NCBI GenBank assembly: GCA_038226305.1
Contig: JBBRQN010000006.1
Coordinates: 62,001-126,000 of the forward strand
Source: JASLDZ01 sp038226305
Lineage (GTDB): Bacteria > Pseudomonadota > Alphaproteobacteria > Caulobacterales > Caulobacteraceae
Reading direction: 5' to 3'
Length of the DNA stretch: 64,000 bases
Both the position numbers and the translations under genes were made by a program. Below are positions 9,759-19,074 of this stretch, piece by piece (position 1 is the first letter of the stretch; the number at the start of each line of letters is the position of its first letter). Below the pieces are notes generated by a model. It did not search any database. It was given only the letters and a program-made list of their open reading frames with translations, and had not been told where the DNA came from.

Positions 9759-9863
9759 CCCGTCATGCTCGGGCTTGTCCCGACGACCTAAGGCGGGTGC
9801 GAACTCGGCGGGCGAAAGTATGGCGGGACGGTGGGTCCTAGGGACAAGCCCGAGGATGACGGG
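9759..9863. repeat. long inverted repeat (REP-like palindrome)
   Basis: The 23-nt arm at 9759-9781 (CCCGTCATGCTCGGGCTTGT plus CCC) matches the reverse complement of 9841-9863 at 22 of 23 positions. The 59-nt spacer is GC-rich. Arms built on CTCGGGCTTGTCCC are common as dispersed intergenic palindromes in alphaproteobacterial genomes. It lies in a stretch without genes, so a terminator role is unlikely. Confidence 0.75.
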
Positions 9864-10400
9864 CGGTTGGGGCGGACCGCGGAGGGTCGCCGTCGCTGCG
9901 AAATAGGCGAACAAACCCCATTCGATCCCCCTCCCTTTCCGCCACCCCCATAGTCCGTGTCGCCCCGTCGCACGGGGAGGGCGCTGGCGCGGCGACCGAT
10001 GCGGCGGCGGGGCGTGGTCGAGCGGGGTGGAGGGCGGGGGACGTAAACCCGCCTCCGGGTCGGGGTCCGCACAGGCGGGCTCCGGTTCGGGCATCGGCGC
10101 CTCCCGTCGCTGGGAGGGCCGCCCGTCCGAGGGTGTGCGCCTGCTTCAAACGAGGGCCCTGGGTCGCCGCGAGGCGCCCGGATGCCTCGGGCGGGAACGG
10201 GGTGAAAGGCCTAACAAGCCTGCGCGCCCCGCGCCTTCGGAATGAACGATCACGCGGAGCGCCCGAGCCTCGCCGAAACGGTAATTCCTTCTGTTCTTCC
10301 GGGCCTGGCCCGGGCGCTCCGCCCCCTCCCCCACCCTCACCCCCCGCGCGTGATCGGCGCGCGGGGCGTCCGCGCTCGCCCTCAGCCGGAGACCGGCCCC

Positions 10401-10835
10401 ATGCCCCGTCGCAATCCGCAGCCGCCGCCAGCCGGCCCCCGCCAGCGCGCGACGGCGCCCGGCGTGGACGCAGCCTTCGTGCGCGGCTTTCCCCTGACGC
10501 TGGCGCCCCGAGACCGGGCGCTCCTGGAAGCCTGGGCCGCGCACACGGGTCGCACCCTGCGCTATGCCCGTGACGGGGTGCATGTGCCCCACATCGGCGG
10601 CGCGGTGGGGCGCATCTGCCCCCCTGCCCGGATCGACGAGCTCCTCACCCTGGCCCGTCGCACCCTGACCCGGGCGGCCGGGGCGCGGGCGGCGGAGCGG
10701 CGCGGCCTGTTCGAGGCGCAGATGCGGGCCTGGGCCCTGGGCGGACCCGCTCCCCCCTGGGCGCTGGACGGCGACGGGTTTCCCGAAACTGTGCGGGGGC
10801 AGTTTTCGACACGGGGGGTGGCTCCGGCGCGCTGA
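10401..10835 (+). CDS. conserved-looking protein of unknown function
   Basis: A 144-residue, Arg/Ala/Pro-rich cytoplasmic protein. After a low-complexity N-terminus it has a short foldable core, FPLTLAPRDRALLEAWAAHT, then GGAVGRICPPARIDELLTLARR. ATG at 10401 is chosen because GGAG lies 9 nt upstream; an in-frame ATG at 10242 would add 53 residues of Pro/His/Arg-rich sequence. I do not recognise the family. Its third-position GC bias fits a real gene. Confidence 0.5.
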   Translation: MPRRNPQPPPAGPRQRATAPGVDAAFVRGFPLTLAPRDRALLEAWAAHTGRTLRYARDGVHVPHIGGAVGRICPPARIDELLTLARRTLTRAAGARAAERRGLFEAQMRAWALGGPAPPWALDGDGFPETVRGQFSTRGVAPAR

Positions 10836-10910
10836 AGTGTCAGGAACCGGGGTGGCGCGGGGCGCATTGGTCAGCAAAGCTCGCCCAGAACGCCTGCCCG
10901 GAGACGACCG

Positions 10911-11486
10911 ATGCGCCACCCCTTGAAGACCCTCGCCCTCGCAGGTGCCGTCGCCGCCGGTCTGGGCGCCTGCGCCACGATGGACGACGGGGCCTCGGCC
11001 GCCGCCCCCCAGCCCGCGCATCCGGTGGATGCGGCGCGCTTCTACTCCGGCGTGTGGCACGAGATCGGTCGCAACCCGATGAAGCTCACCGATGGGTGCG
11101 TGGCCGGGATCACCGCCTTCATGCGCGACGCCGACGGCCGCCTGATCGACCGCGACAGCTGCCGGATGGACGACCCGGTCAACGGCAAGGAGAAGGTGTT
11201 CGCAGGCCCGGTGGACATCCTGGATCCGGTCACCAGCGCCAAGTTCCGCACGCACTACAAGGTGTTCGGGATCTTCACCTTCAGCCGCACCTACTGGGTG
11301 CTGGACAACGGCGACGACTTTGGCGGCGGCTGGTTCATCACCGCCACGCCCGACTTCAAGAACGTGTCGACCTTCACCCGCGACCCGCAGCTGTCGCCCG
11401 CCGACCGCGACCGGCTAAACGCCCACGTGAAGGCCCTGGGCTACGACCCGGCCGGACTGGAGTTCCCCGCCCAGCCCCCGCGCTGA
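10911..11486 (+). CDS. lipocalin-family outer membrane lipoprotein
   Basis: A 191-residue precursor with a lipobox LGAC (cysteine near residue 21), so it is a lipoprotein. The mature part has the lipocalin entry motif in SGVWHEIGRNP (family G-x-W), then strands ending in SRTYWVLDNGDDFGGGWFIT, as in Blc-type bacterial lipocalins. Such proteins bind lipids or other hydrophobic ligands in the envelope. It precedes nhaA on the same strand with about 65 bp between them. Confidence 0.8.
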   Translation: MRHPLKTLALAGAVAAGLGACATMDDGASAAAPQPAHPVDAARFYSGVWHEIGRNPMKLTDGCVAGITAFMRDADGRLIDRDSCRMDDPVNGKEKVFAGPVDILDPVTSAKFRTHYKVFGIFTFSRTYWVLDNGDDFGGGWFITATPDFKNVSTFTRDPQLSPADRDRLNAHVKALGYDPAGLEFPAQPPR

Positions 11487-11550
11487 CGGAAGGGGTGAAG
11501 GGGGCACACCGCGATTTGCCTGCGGCGGCCCCCGTGGTAGCCGATCCCCG

Positions 11551-12789
11551 ATGGCCGCCCGCCGCTTCACCCTCGACTTCCTGCGCACCGAGGCCGCCGT
11601 TGGCGGGGCCATGGCGCTGGCGGCCGGGCTCGGCCTGATCGTCGCCAACAGCGCCCTCGCGCCGATCTATCGCGACGCGCTCGACGTGCCGCAGACGCTG
11701 CAGGTGGGGGCCTGGTCCGAGACGCTGCCGGGCCTCGACTGGGTGAAGGACGGGCTGATGGCCCTCGTGTTTTTCGCCGTCGGCCTAGAGATCAAGCGCG
11801 AGGGGGTGAAGGGCGAGCTCTCCAGCCCCCGCCGCCTCGCCCTGCCCGTGGCCGCGGCGCTGGGGGGCATGCTGATGGCGGCGCTGGCCTATGCGGCGGT
11901 GGATCGGCTGACGGGGGGCGAGGCCGATGCCGGCTGGCCGATCCCCACGGCCGCCGATTCCGCGCTGGCGCTGGCGGTGCTGTCGTTCGCCATCCGCAAG
12001 CGCTCGCCCGGCGTGCGCACGTTCCTCCAGGCACTGTCGGTGGCGCAGCTGTTGGGCGCGGTGCTGCTGATCGCGGCGCTCTACACGCACGACATCGACT
12101 GGGGCGCGCTGGGGCTCGCGGTGGCGGCGCTGGCGGTGATGGCGGGGCTGTCGCGGTGGCGACGCGCCCCGGCTCTGGCCTGGGGGCTAGCCGCCGCCAT
12201 GCTGTGGGGCTTCAGCCTGCACTCCGGTGTGAACCCGGCGGTGGCGGCGGTGGCGGGGGCCATGACCATTCCCCTTCGCCCCCGCAAGGAAGGCGAGCGC
12301 GGGGTGCTGGAGCGGGTGATCGACGGCCTGGCACCCTATGTCGCGTTCGGGGCCCTGCCCCTGTTCGCGTTCTGTGCAGCGGGGGTCTCGTTCGGCGGCA
12401 TGAGCCTGCGCGACGTGGCGGCCCCGGCAACGCTTGCGGTGCTGGCGGGCGTGCTCATCGGCAAGCCCGCCGGCGTGCTGGGCTTCGCGGCGCTGGCGGT
12501 GCGGCTGAAGCTGGCGCGCCGGCCCACAGCGGCGGGCTGGGGCGAGTTGGCCGGCGTGGCGCTGCTCTCGGGCGCGGGGCTGACCTTCAGCCTCTACCTC
12601 ACCGGGCTGGCGTTCGACGGCGACCCGGCGCTGGATGCGCAGGCCCGGCTGGGCGTGATCGCGGGCAGCGCCCTGTGTGCCTTGGCGGGCGGCGTGCTCC
12701 TGTGGACGCTGGACCGCCGGGCCGTGGCCGCCCTCGAGACGCCCGCAGGAACCCGGCGGCGTACCCGAGCGCCTGTGACAGACGTGTAA
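11551..12789 (+). CDS. nhaA: NhaA-family Na+/H+ antiporter lacking the Asp-Asp pair
   Basis: A 412-residue membrane protein of full NhaA length. Family blocks are clear: KDGLMALVFFAVGLEIKREG (66-85), WPIPTAADSALAL (129-141, with the Asp133 equivalent at D136), IGKPAGVLGF (Lys300 equivalent K305) and SGAGLTFSLYL. However the essential transport pair Asp163-Asp164 of E. coli is replaced: family AIIDDLGAI reads SVAQLLGAV here, giving Gln166 and Leu167. Ordinary electrogenic Na+/2H+ exchange is therefore doubtful; it may be a divergent exchanger or have another substrate. Confidence 0.88.
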   Translation: MAARRFTLDFLRTEAAVGGAMALAAGLGLIVANSALAPIYRDALDVPQTLQVGAWSETLPGLDWVKDGLMALVFFAVGLEIKREGVKGELSSPRRLALPVAAALGGMLMAALAYAAVDRLTGGEADAGWPIPTAADSALALAVLSFAIRKRSPGVRTFLQALSVAQLLGAVLLIAALYTHDIDWGALGLAVAALAVMAGLSRWRRAPALAWGLAAAMLWGFSLHSGVNPAVAAVAGAMTIPLRPRKEGERGVLERVIDGLAPYVAFGALPLFAFCAAGVSFGGMSLRDVAAPATLAVLAGVLIGKPAGVLGFAALAVRLKLARRPTAAGWGELAGVALLSGAGLTFSLYLTGLAFDGDPALDAQARLGVIAGSALCALAGGVLLWTLDRRAVAALETPAGTRRRTRAPVTDV

Positions 12790-12945
12790 CGCCAATGTCA
12801 CGCTGCATTGCGAACGCGACATTATTGACATTTGTGCAGCTATCAAAGGCACCCGACCCTCGCTAGGGGATCGGCAACGGTGGCCATGATGCCGCCGACA
12901 GTATGCAGACGGCCTCGCATCAAGACGGGGCCGCAAGGGAGAGAT

Positions 12946-15444
12946 ATGCGCTTCAACGCCATTCTGCGGGCCTCCGCGTCCGCCGCCGTGCTCGCCGCCT
13001 GCGCCGCAGGGGCCGCTCAAGCCCAGACCGCCGCTCCGCCCCGGTCCGACAATTCGGTCGACGCGATCATCGTCACCGCCCAGCGCCGTGCGCAGAACCT
13101 GGAAGACGTGCCGATCGTCGTCACCGTGGTCAGCGCCCAGCAGCTGCGCGACGCGGGCGTCAAGGACATCAAGGATCTGACGATCCTCACCCCCGGCCTC
13201 ACCGTCACCTCGACCACCAGCGAGACGGTGACCACCGCGCGCATCCGCGGCATCGGCACCGTGGGCGACAACCCGGGCCTCGAAGCCTCGGTGGGCGTCC
13301 TGATCGACAACGTCTACCGCCCCCGCAACGGCGTCAGCTTCGGCGACCTGGGCGAGATCGAGCGCGTGGAAGTACTGAAGGGCCCGCAAGGCACCCTGTT
13401 CGGCAAGTCGACCTCGGCGGGCGTGATCAACGTGCTCACCGCGCTGCCCAAGTTCGTGTTCGGCGCCAACGCCGAAGTCACCGCCGGCAACTACGGTGCC
13501 TTCGGCGGCTCGGCCTCGGTCACCGGCCCCCTCGTCGAGGACAAGCTGGCCGGTCGCCTGTTCATCGGCGCCCGCAAGCGCGACGGCTTCTACGATGTGA
13601 ACGTCGGCTCCGGCCCGCGCACCCTGAAGGAAGACCAGAACCAGGAGTTCGCCACCATCCGCGGCCAGTTGCTGGCCAAGCCGACGCCGGACCTCGACAT
13701 CCGCGCCATCGTGGACTTCACCACCCGTGACGAAAGCTGCTGCGTCGCCGTGCAGCTGAACACCGGCTTCAACAACGGTGCGACGCTCTCGCGCAACACC
13801 ATCCTGAACCAGGTACACCCGGGCGCCACGGGCGTGGTCGATCCCTACGCCCGCCTCGCCTATTCGAACCGGCCCACCGATCAGCGCGTGACCGACTTCG
13901 GCGGCTCGATCGAGACCAACTGGCGCACGCCCTGGGGCGGCGCGCTGACGGCCATCACCGGCCTGCGGAACTGGCGCTCCATCAACGGCCAGGATTCGGA
14001 CTTCTCCGCCGCCGACCTGCTCTATCGCCCGACCGACGGCCGCAACGGCGTGGCCTTCCGCCAGTTCAGCCAGGAGCTGCGTTACTCCGGCGAGATCGGC
14101 CGCCTGAACTACCTCGTGGGTGCGTTCTACGCCAACGAGCGGCTGATCCGCGAAGACACGCTGCTCTACGGGGCGGATCTCTACAGCTACTTCGCCGGCC
14201 GCGTGCTGGGCGGGGCGCCGGGCCTGATCGGCGTGACGCCGGGTTCGGCCCTGCAGACCGACGGTGGCATCCAGGATCACTACCAGCAGAACGACGACAC
14301 CACCGCGCTGTTCACCAACGACACCTTCGCCATCACCAACAAGTGGGATGTGACGTTCGGCCTGCGCTACACCAACGACCACAAGACGCTGGACGAGGGC
14401 TTCCACACCACCGGCGGCACCTGCACCCAGGGCCAGGCGGGCTATGCCGGCCTCGTGCGGGCGGCGGGTGCGGCCACGGCCGCGGCGGTGACCGGCGGGC
14501 TGTGCCTGACCTTCACCAACCAGCAGTTCGACAACTACCACTTCCAGCAGCGCAAGCTTGAAGACCAGCTCTCGGGCACCCTGAAGTCGAGCTACCGCTT
14601 CACGTCGGACTACATGGCCTACGTGTCATACGCCCACGGCTACAAGGCGGGCGGCTTCAACCTCGACCGCACGCAGCAGACGGTGATCACAGCCACGGGG
14701 CCGACCTTCGTTCCCGTGCAGAACACCTCGTTCAAGCCGGAGAAGGCCGACAGCTACGAAGTCGGCACCAAGCTGCAGTTCCTGCACAAGTCGCTGCTGG
14801 TCAACCTGACGGCGTTCTACCAGACGTTCGACGACTTCCAGCTGAACATCTTCCTGGGCACCAGCTTCACGGTGAAGGACATCCCGCGGGTCAACTCCCA
14901 CGGTGCCGACCTCGACATCTACTGGCGCACGCCGATCGAGGGCCTGTCGTTCTCGGGCGGCCTGACCTACGCCGACACCCAGTATTCCGACACCCGCCCG
15001 AACGATCCCGACTTCAAGCTGCCGCCCGCAGGCTCCGTGGTCGGTGGGGCGCTGTATCGTCTGCCGGGCACTCGGATCTCGTTCGCCCCGCTCTATTCGA
15101 CCAGCTTCTCGGGCACCTATGAGCACGCCCTGTTCGGCGATTTCGTGGGCCGCATCCACGCCGACACCAAGTACACCTCGGGCTACAACACGGGTTCCGA
15201 CCTGCAGCCCCTGAAGTACCAGAAGAACTTCTTCCTGGTGAACGCCCGGATCGCCATCGCCCCGAAGAACGACCGCTACAGCATCGAGCTCTGGGCGCAG
15301 AACCTTCTGGACAAGGGCTACAAGCAGGTCGCCTTCAACGGCACCCTGCAGGGCACCGAGACCGACGCGCCCTCGATCCGCACCTACGAAGCCTTCCTGG
15401 GTGCCCCGCGCACCTTCGGTGCCACGATCCGCGCCAAGTACTGA
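12946..15444 (+). CDS. TonB-dependent receptor
   Basis: An 832-residue outer-membrane receptor. A signal peptide ends at AQAQ; a TonB-box-like VDAIIVTAQRR is followed by the plug (NLEDVPIVVTVVSAQQL to EVLKGPQGTLFGKSTSAGVI), and a 22-strand barrel ends in a terminal aromatic-type strand (FGATIRAKY). It belongs to the large Caulobacter/sphingomonad receptor group that takes up carbohydrates or other complex substrates; the ligand is not evident. ATG 12946 has AAGGGAGA upstream. It is monocistronic and followed by a strong terminator. Confidence 0.95.
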   Translation: MRFNAILRASASAAVLAACAAGAAQAQTAAPPRSDNSVDAIIVTAQRRAQNLEDVPIVVTVVSAQQLRDAGVKDIKDLTILTPGLTVTSTTSETVTTARIRGIGTVGDNPGLEASVGVLIDNVYRPRNGVSFGDLGEIERVEVLKGPQGTLFGKSTSAGVINVLTALPKFVFGANAEVTAGNYGAFGGSASVTGPLVEDKLAGRLFIGARKRDGFYDVNVGSGPRTLKEDQNQEFATIRGQLLAKPTPDLDIRAIVDFTTRDESCCVAVQLNTGFNNGATLSRNTILNQVHPGATGVVDPYARLAYSNRPTDQRVTDFGGSIETNWRTPWGGALTAITGLRNWRSINGQDSDFSAADLLYRPTDGRNGVAFRQFSQELRYSGEIGRLNYLVGAFYANERLIREDTLLYGADLYSYFAGRVLGGAPGLIGVTPGSALQTDGGIQDHYQQNDDTTALFTNDTFAITNKWDVTFGLRYTNDHKTLDEGFHTTGGTCTQGQAGYAGLVRAAGAATAAAVTGGLCLTFTNQQFDNYHFQQRKLEDQLSGTLKSSYRFTSDYMAYVSYAHGYKAGGFNLDRTQQTVITATGPTFVPVQNTSFKPEKADSYEVGTKLQFLHKSLLVNLTAFYQTFDDFQLNIFLGTSFTVKDIPRVNSHGADLDIYWRTPIEGLSFSGGLTYADTQYSDTRPNDPDFKLPPAGSVVGGALYRLPGTRISFAPLYSTSFSGTYEHALFGDFVGRIHADTKYTSGYNTGSDLQPLKYQKNFFLVNARIAIAPKNDRYSIELWAQNLLDKGYKQVAFNGTLQGTETDAPSIRTYEAFLGAPRTFGATIRAKY

Positions 15445-15465
15445 AACCAGCCTCACGGCTGAACG

Positions 15466-15502
15466 AAAAAGCCCCGGAGCATTCCTGCTCCGGGGCTTTT
15501 TT
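15466..15502. terminator. rho-independent terminator, bidirectional
   Basis: A perfect 10-bp stem (GCCCCGGAGC / GCTCCGGGGC) with loop ATTCCT at 15471-15496, flanked by AAAAA on the left and TTTTTT on the right. It ends the TonB receptor gene and can also serve the convergent aldehyde dehydrogenase gene. Confidence 0.93.
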
Positions 15503-15549
15503 GTGCCTGCTGAAACCCCCACCCCGAAGGGCGGGGGAGTCGCGATAGA

Positions 15550-16974
15550 TCAGGCCGCGCCGATCATGGCCTTGGTCTCGAGGAATTCGCCGAAGGCGTG
15601 GTCGCCCCATTCGCGGCCGTTGCCGCTCTGCTTGTAGCCGCCGAAGGGAGCCATCAGGTCGGGGCCAGCCCCGTTGATGATCACCTGCCCGGCGCGCAGG
15701 CGGGCGGCGACCTTGCGGACCTCGCCCATGTCGGTCCCCTGCACATAGGCCGCCAGGCCGTAGGGGGTGTCATTGCCCACCTGGATCGCCTCTTCCAGGG
15801 TGTCGTAGCCGAGGATGGTCAGCACCGGGCCGAAGATCTCCTCCTTGGCGATGACCATGTCGTTGGTCACATCCGCAAAGACGGTGGGCTTCACGTAGTA
15901 GCCCGCGTCCAGCCCTTCCGGCCGACCGGTGCCGCCGGTGACCAGGGTGGCCCCCTCGTCGATGCCCTGCTGGATGAGGGCCTGGATCTTGGTCCACTGC
16001 ACTTCCGAGACGACGGGGCCCATCTGGGCGTTGCCGTCGGGCGCGCCCACGGTAATCTGCTCGGCCACTTCCTTGGCGATCGCGGCGGCGTCGCGCATCT
16101 TGCCGTGCGGCACGAGCATGCGGCTGGGGGCATTACAGCTCTGGCCGGAGTTGTTCATCATGTGCATCACCCCGCCCTTCACGGCCTTGCGAAGGTCGGC
16201 GTCGTCCATGACGATGTTCGGGCTCTTGCCGCCCAGTTCCTGATGCACGCGCTTCACGGTGTCGGCGGCCGCCTTGGCTACCGCGATGCCCGCGCGGGTG
16301 GAGCCGGTGAAGCTCACCATGTCCACGTCGGGGTGGCTTGAGATCGCCTCGCCCACGGTGGGGCCGTCTCCGTTGACGACGTTGAACACGCCCGCGGGCA
16401 CGCCCGCCGCGGCGAACACCTCGGCCAGGATCATCGCGTCGAACGGGGCCACCTCGGAGGGTTTCAGCACCATGGTGCAGCCCACGGCCAGCGCGGGCGC
16501 GACCTTGCAGGCGATCTGGTTCATCGGCCAGTTCCAGGGCGTGATGAAGCCGCAGACGCCGATGGGCTCCTTGGCGATCACGGTCGAGCCGCGGTCGTCC
16601 TCGAACTTGTAGTCGGCCAGGATCTTGGCGGCGGTGGTGAAGTGGGCCACGCCCATGGCCGCCTGCGCCCGCTGCGAGAGCGAGGCGGGGGCGCCCATCT
16701 CCTCGGTGATGGCGGTGGCGATGTCGCCATAGCGCTTCTGATACTCCTCGACGATCCGCCCCAGGATCGCGATGCGGTCTTCACGCGAGGTGGCGGACCA
16801 GGCGGGGAAGGCGGCCTTGGCCGCCTTCACGGCGCGATCCACGTCGGCGGCCGAGCCCATGGCGATCACGCCGGCCGGCTTCTCGGTGGCGGGGTTGATC
16901 ACGTCGAGCTTGGTCAGGCCTTCGGCGGGCTCCACCCATGCGCCATCAATGTAGAATTTCAGATATTCGCGCAT
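15550..16974 (-). CDS. aldehyde dehydrogenase family protein
   Basis: A 474-residue NAD(P)+-dependent dehydrogenase oxidising an aldehyde to the acid. The catalytic set is intact: Asn148 in PWNWP, Glu246 in ELGGKS, Cys280 in NSGQSCNAPSR, and FTGSTRAG for the cofactor. It lies 93 bp after the acyl-CoA synthetase gene on the same strand, so fatty or branched aldehyde/acid metabolism is a reasonable guess. The start ATG 16974 has CGGAG before it. Confidence 0.93.
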   Translation of the reverse strand: MREYLKFYIDGAWVEPAEGLTKLDVINPATEKPAGVIAMGSAADVDRAVKAAKAAFPAWSATSREDRIAILGRIVEEYQKRYGDIATAITEEMGAPASLSQRAQAAMGVAHFTTAAKILADYKFEDDRGSTVIAKEPIGVCGFITPWNWPMNQIACKVAPALAVGCTMVLKPSEVAPFDAMILAEVFAAAGVPAGVFNVVNGDGPTVGEAISSHPDVDMVSFTGSTRAGIAVAKAAADTVKRVHQELGGKSPNIVMDDADLRKAVKGGVMHMMNNSGQSCNAPSRMLVPHGKMRDAAAIAKEVAEQITVGAPDGNAQMGPVVSEVQWTKIQALIQQGIDEGATLVTGGTGRPEGLDAGYYVKPTVFADVTNDMVIAKEEIFGPVLTILGYDTLEEAIQVGNDTPYGLAAYVQGTDMGEVRKVAARLRAGQVIINGAGPDLMAPFGGYKQSGNGREWGDHAFGEFLETKAMIGAA

Positions 16975-17067
16975 GGGGGCTCCGTTTCCGCTTCGGTGTG
17001 GTCGCCTCGAAGTGGGGAGCGGGCGGCCTTCGCACCACCCTACTCCGTCTGCGAACCCTGCGGGAAG

Positions 17068-18933
17068 CTAGAGCCTCGCCTCGCCTGCCATCAGCCGGGC
17101 ATAGGCCGAACCATCCAGCCGGATGAAGTCGCCGCCGGGCTCGCGCACATAGAGCGGATCGTCGGACTTGCCGGGATCGAAGCCCGCCGCCACCAGATCG
17201 GCTTTCTTGTGCTTGAACGTGCCCGTGGCCTCCACGTGGTCGCCGATGCGCAGGAACACCGGGCGGGCGTAGGGCGGCAGGTCCGCGTCGGCCCGAGCCT
17301 GCAGCGCCGCCATGTCGAAGCCCGCGCCCACCGCCAGCATGGCCATGCCGGCCCGGCCGTCCGCGCCCGGAATCTCCACGCCGTATACGTTGGCCTCCTC
17401 CACCCCGGGGGCGCTTTCCAGCACCACTTGCACCTCGCCGGTCGAGACGTTCTCGCCCTTCCAGCGGAAGGTGTCGCCCACCCGGTCGACGAAGTAGAAA
17501 TAGCCGTCGGCGTCGGTCTTCATCAGGTCCCCGGTCAAGAACCAGCGGTCGCCCCGCTCGAACACGTCGGTCAGAACCTTCTTCTCCGACGCCGCCTTGT
17601 CGACGTATCCCGTGTAGCTCGTGCGGGCGTCGGAGCCGATCTTGCCCACGAACTCGCCCACTTCCCCGGGCTTGCACTCGATGCACAGGCCGCGGCCGTC
17701 GCGCTGCGCCTCGCCGGTGTCGGGATCGACCTGGATCAGTCGCACCATGAAATTGTTGCGCAGGTAGCGCGGCACCCGCCCGACCGCCCCGACCTTGCCG
17801 TCGAAGTTGAACACCCCGGCATTGCCCTCGGTGGCGCCGTAGAACTCCATGATCCTACCGATGCGGAACCGCTCGTTCATGCGAGACCACACCTCGCCCC
17901 GCAGGCCGTTGCCGAAGGCGAGCTTCAGGGGCGTGCGCTCCTCCGGCCGTTCGGGCTGGTTGACGAGGTAGCGACACAGCTCGCCGATGTAGACGAACAT
18001 GGTGCACTGTTGCTGGGCGATATCGGTCCAGAACTGGCCTGCCGAGAACCGGCGCTTGAGCACCAGGGTCGCCCCGGAAAGCAGCGCCGCGCCCACCGCA
18101 CAAAGCCCGCCCGTGGAGTGGTACAGCGGCAGGGGACAATAGATGCGGTCGCTCGGCTTGGCCTCGGTCGAGGCGGAGAAGCTGCGCATGTAGAGCTGGG
18201 CGCGGGTGTGGGCGATGCGCGCCGCCTTGGGCAGGCCCGTGGTGCCCGAGGTGTAGATGTAGAGCGCCGTATCCTTGGCCGTGATGCCGTAGCGTGCGGT
18301 AGACCCCGTGGGCCGCAGTGACGAGACGCCCTTCAGCAGCCGGTCCAGATCGCGGTCGCTGCGAACCGCAGGCATCACGCCCGCCGCGGAGCCGCCGAGT
18401 ATCCACTCGGTCATGGAGCGGGGGATCTCCCCCCGCACCGCCTCAAAGGCTGGCAGGGTGTCGGTATCGACGATCAGGTGCGCGGCGCCCGAGATCGTCA
18501 GGCAGTGCACGAGGCTCGGCCCCTGCAGCTGGTTGTTTACCAGCGCCGTGGCGACACCCACCTTCGACAGACCATACCAAACGGCGATGTATTCGATGCG
18601 GTTGGGCATGAAGAGCGCGACCGTGTCGCCCTTCTTGATGCCCCGCCCCGTGGCCCAGTGGGCGAACCGGTTGGCCATCGCATCGAGCTGCGCATAGGTG
18701 ACCGCGCGACCCTCGAACAGGATCGCGGTGCGTTGGGCGTGCTTGTCGATGGCCTCTTCCAGGTCGTCGCAGATCAGTTGCGTCGAGTCGGGTGCCACCG
18801 ACTTCACCCGGGCCAGAGTGCGGCGAACGCTGCGCAGGAAGCGCATCTCGCGCTGGACCTTCGCCCAAACTCCCAGTTTCCGCGCTCGCTCGGCCATGGC
18901 TTCCGGTTTGGCCAAGGGGTGCGGCGGGGTCAA
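17068..18933 (-). CDS. long-chain acyl-CoA synthetase, FATP/VLACS type
   Basis: A 621-residue ANL-superfamily enzyme that activates fatty acids with ATP and CoA. The AMP-binding loop is YIYTSGTTGLPKAARIAHTR, and the C-terminal FATP signature is TGDLMKTDADGYFYFVDRVG, followed by DTFRWKGENVST. These mark the very-long-chain/FATP subgroup rather than FadD proper. There is a basic amphipathic N-terminus that may touch the membrane. Followed on the same strand by the aldehyde dehydrogenase gene. Confidence 0.93.
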   Translation of the reverse strand: MTPPHPLAKPEAMAERARKLGVWAKVQREMRFLRSVRRTLARVKSVAPDSTQLICDDLEEAIDKHAQRTAILFEGRAVTYAQLDAMANRFAHWATGRGIKKGDTVALFMPNRIEYIAVWYGLSKVGVATALVNNQLQGPSLVHCLTISGAAHLIVDTDTLPAFEAVRGEIPRSMTEWILGGSAAGVMPAVRSDRDLDRLLKGVSSLRPTGSTARYGITAKDTALYIYTSGTTGLPKAARIAHTRAQLYMRSFSASTEAKPSDRIYCPLPLYHSTGGLCAVGAALLSGATLVLKRRFSAGQFWTDIAQQQCTMFVYIGELCRYLVNQPERPEERTPLKLAFGNGLRGEVWSRMNERFRIGRIMEFYGATEGNAGVFNFDGKVGAVGRVPRYLRNNFMVRLIQVDPDTGEAQRDGRGLCIECKPGEVGEFVGKIGSDARTSYTGYVDKAASEKKVLTDVFERGDRWFLTGDLMKTDADGYFYFVDRVGDTFRWKGENVSTGEVQVVLESAPGVEEANVYGVEIPGADGRAGMAMLAVGAGFDMAALQARADADLPPYARPVFLRIGDHVEATGTFKHKKADLVAAGFDPGKSDDPLYVREPGGDFIRLDGSAYARLMAGEARL

Positions 18934-19074
18934 GGTGGCCGTTCAGCCCGGTTTGAAACAGGCCCGGCGGTTGCACCCTGAAGACGCGCGAGCAGCGGCG
19001 TAGTGCGAGCCGATTCGACCGGCGGCCTCCTTTCGGCCATCATGGTTAACAGTCACGTCCGAGGAGCTTCGATC

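Larger units (their letters stand above)
9179..10400. other. 1.2-kb segment without a convincing gene
   Basis: This stretch separates the AT-rich DUF4062 gene from the next native gene. Open frames exist in several phases but none shows the strong third-position GC preference of the neighbours or a recognisable domain. It holds the DUF4062 promoter and one long inverted repeat (9759-9863). Base composition passes from AT-rich near 9200 to very GC-rich by 10000. It may be the decayed remainder of an inserted segment. Confidence 0.5.

Noticed and set aside
9449..9766. 105-codon minus-strand frame in the gene-free region
   Set aside because: No recognisable domain, no SD and no codon bias; it may be read-through of repeat-like DNA.
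10242..10400. Longer start for the 10401-10835 gene
   Set aside because: The added residues are Pro/His/Arg-rich and ATG 10401 has GGAG at good spacing.
12800..12860. TTGACA-like promoter before the TonB receptor
   Set aside because: The only plausible -10 (GCTATC) is 7 bp away, too close for either spacing rule.
12187..14541. Open frame of 784 codons on the minus strand
   Set aside because: It is antisense to nhaA and the TonB receptor, has no domain pattern and results from the high GC content; the plus-strand genes have clear motifs.
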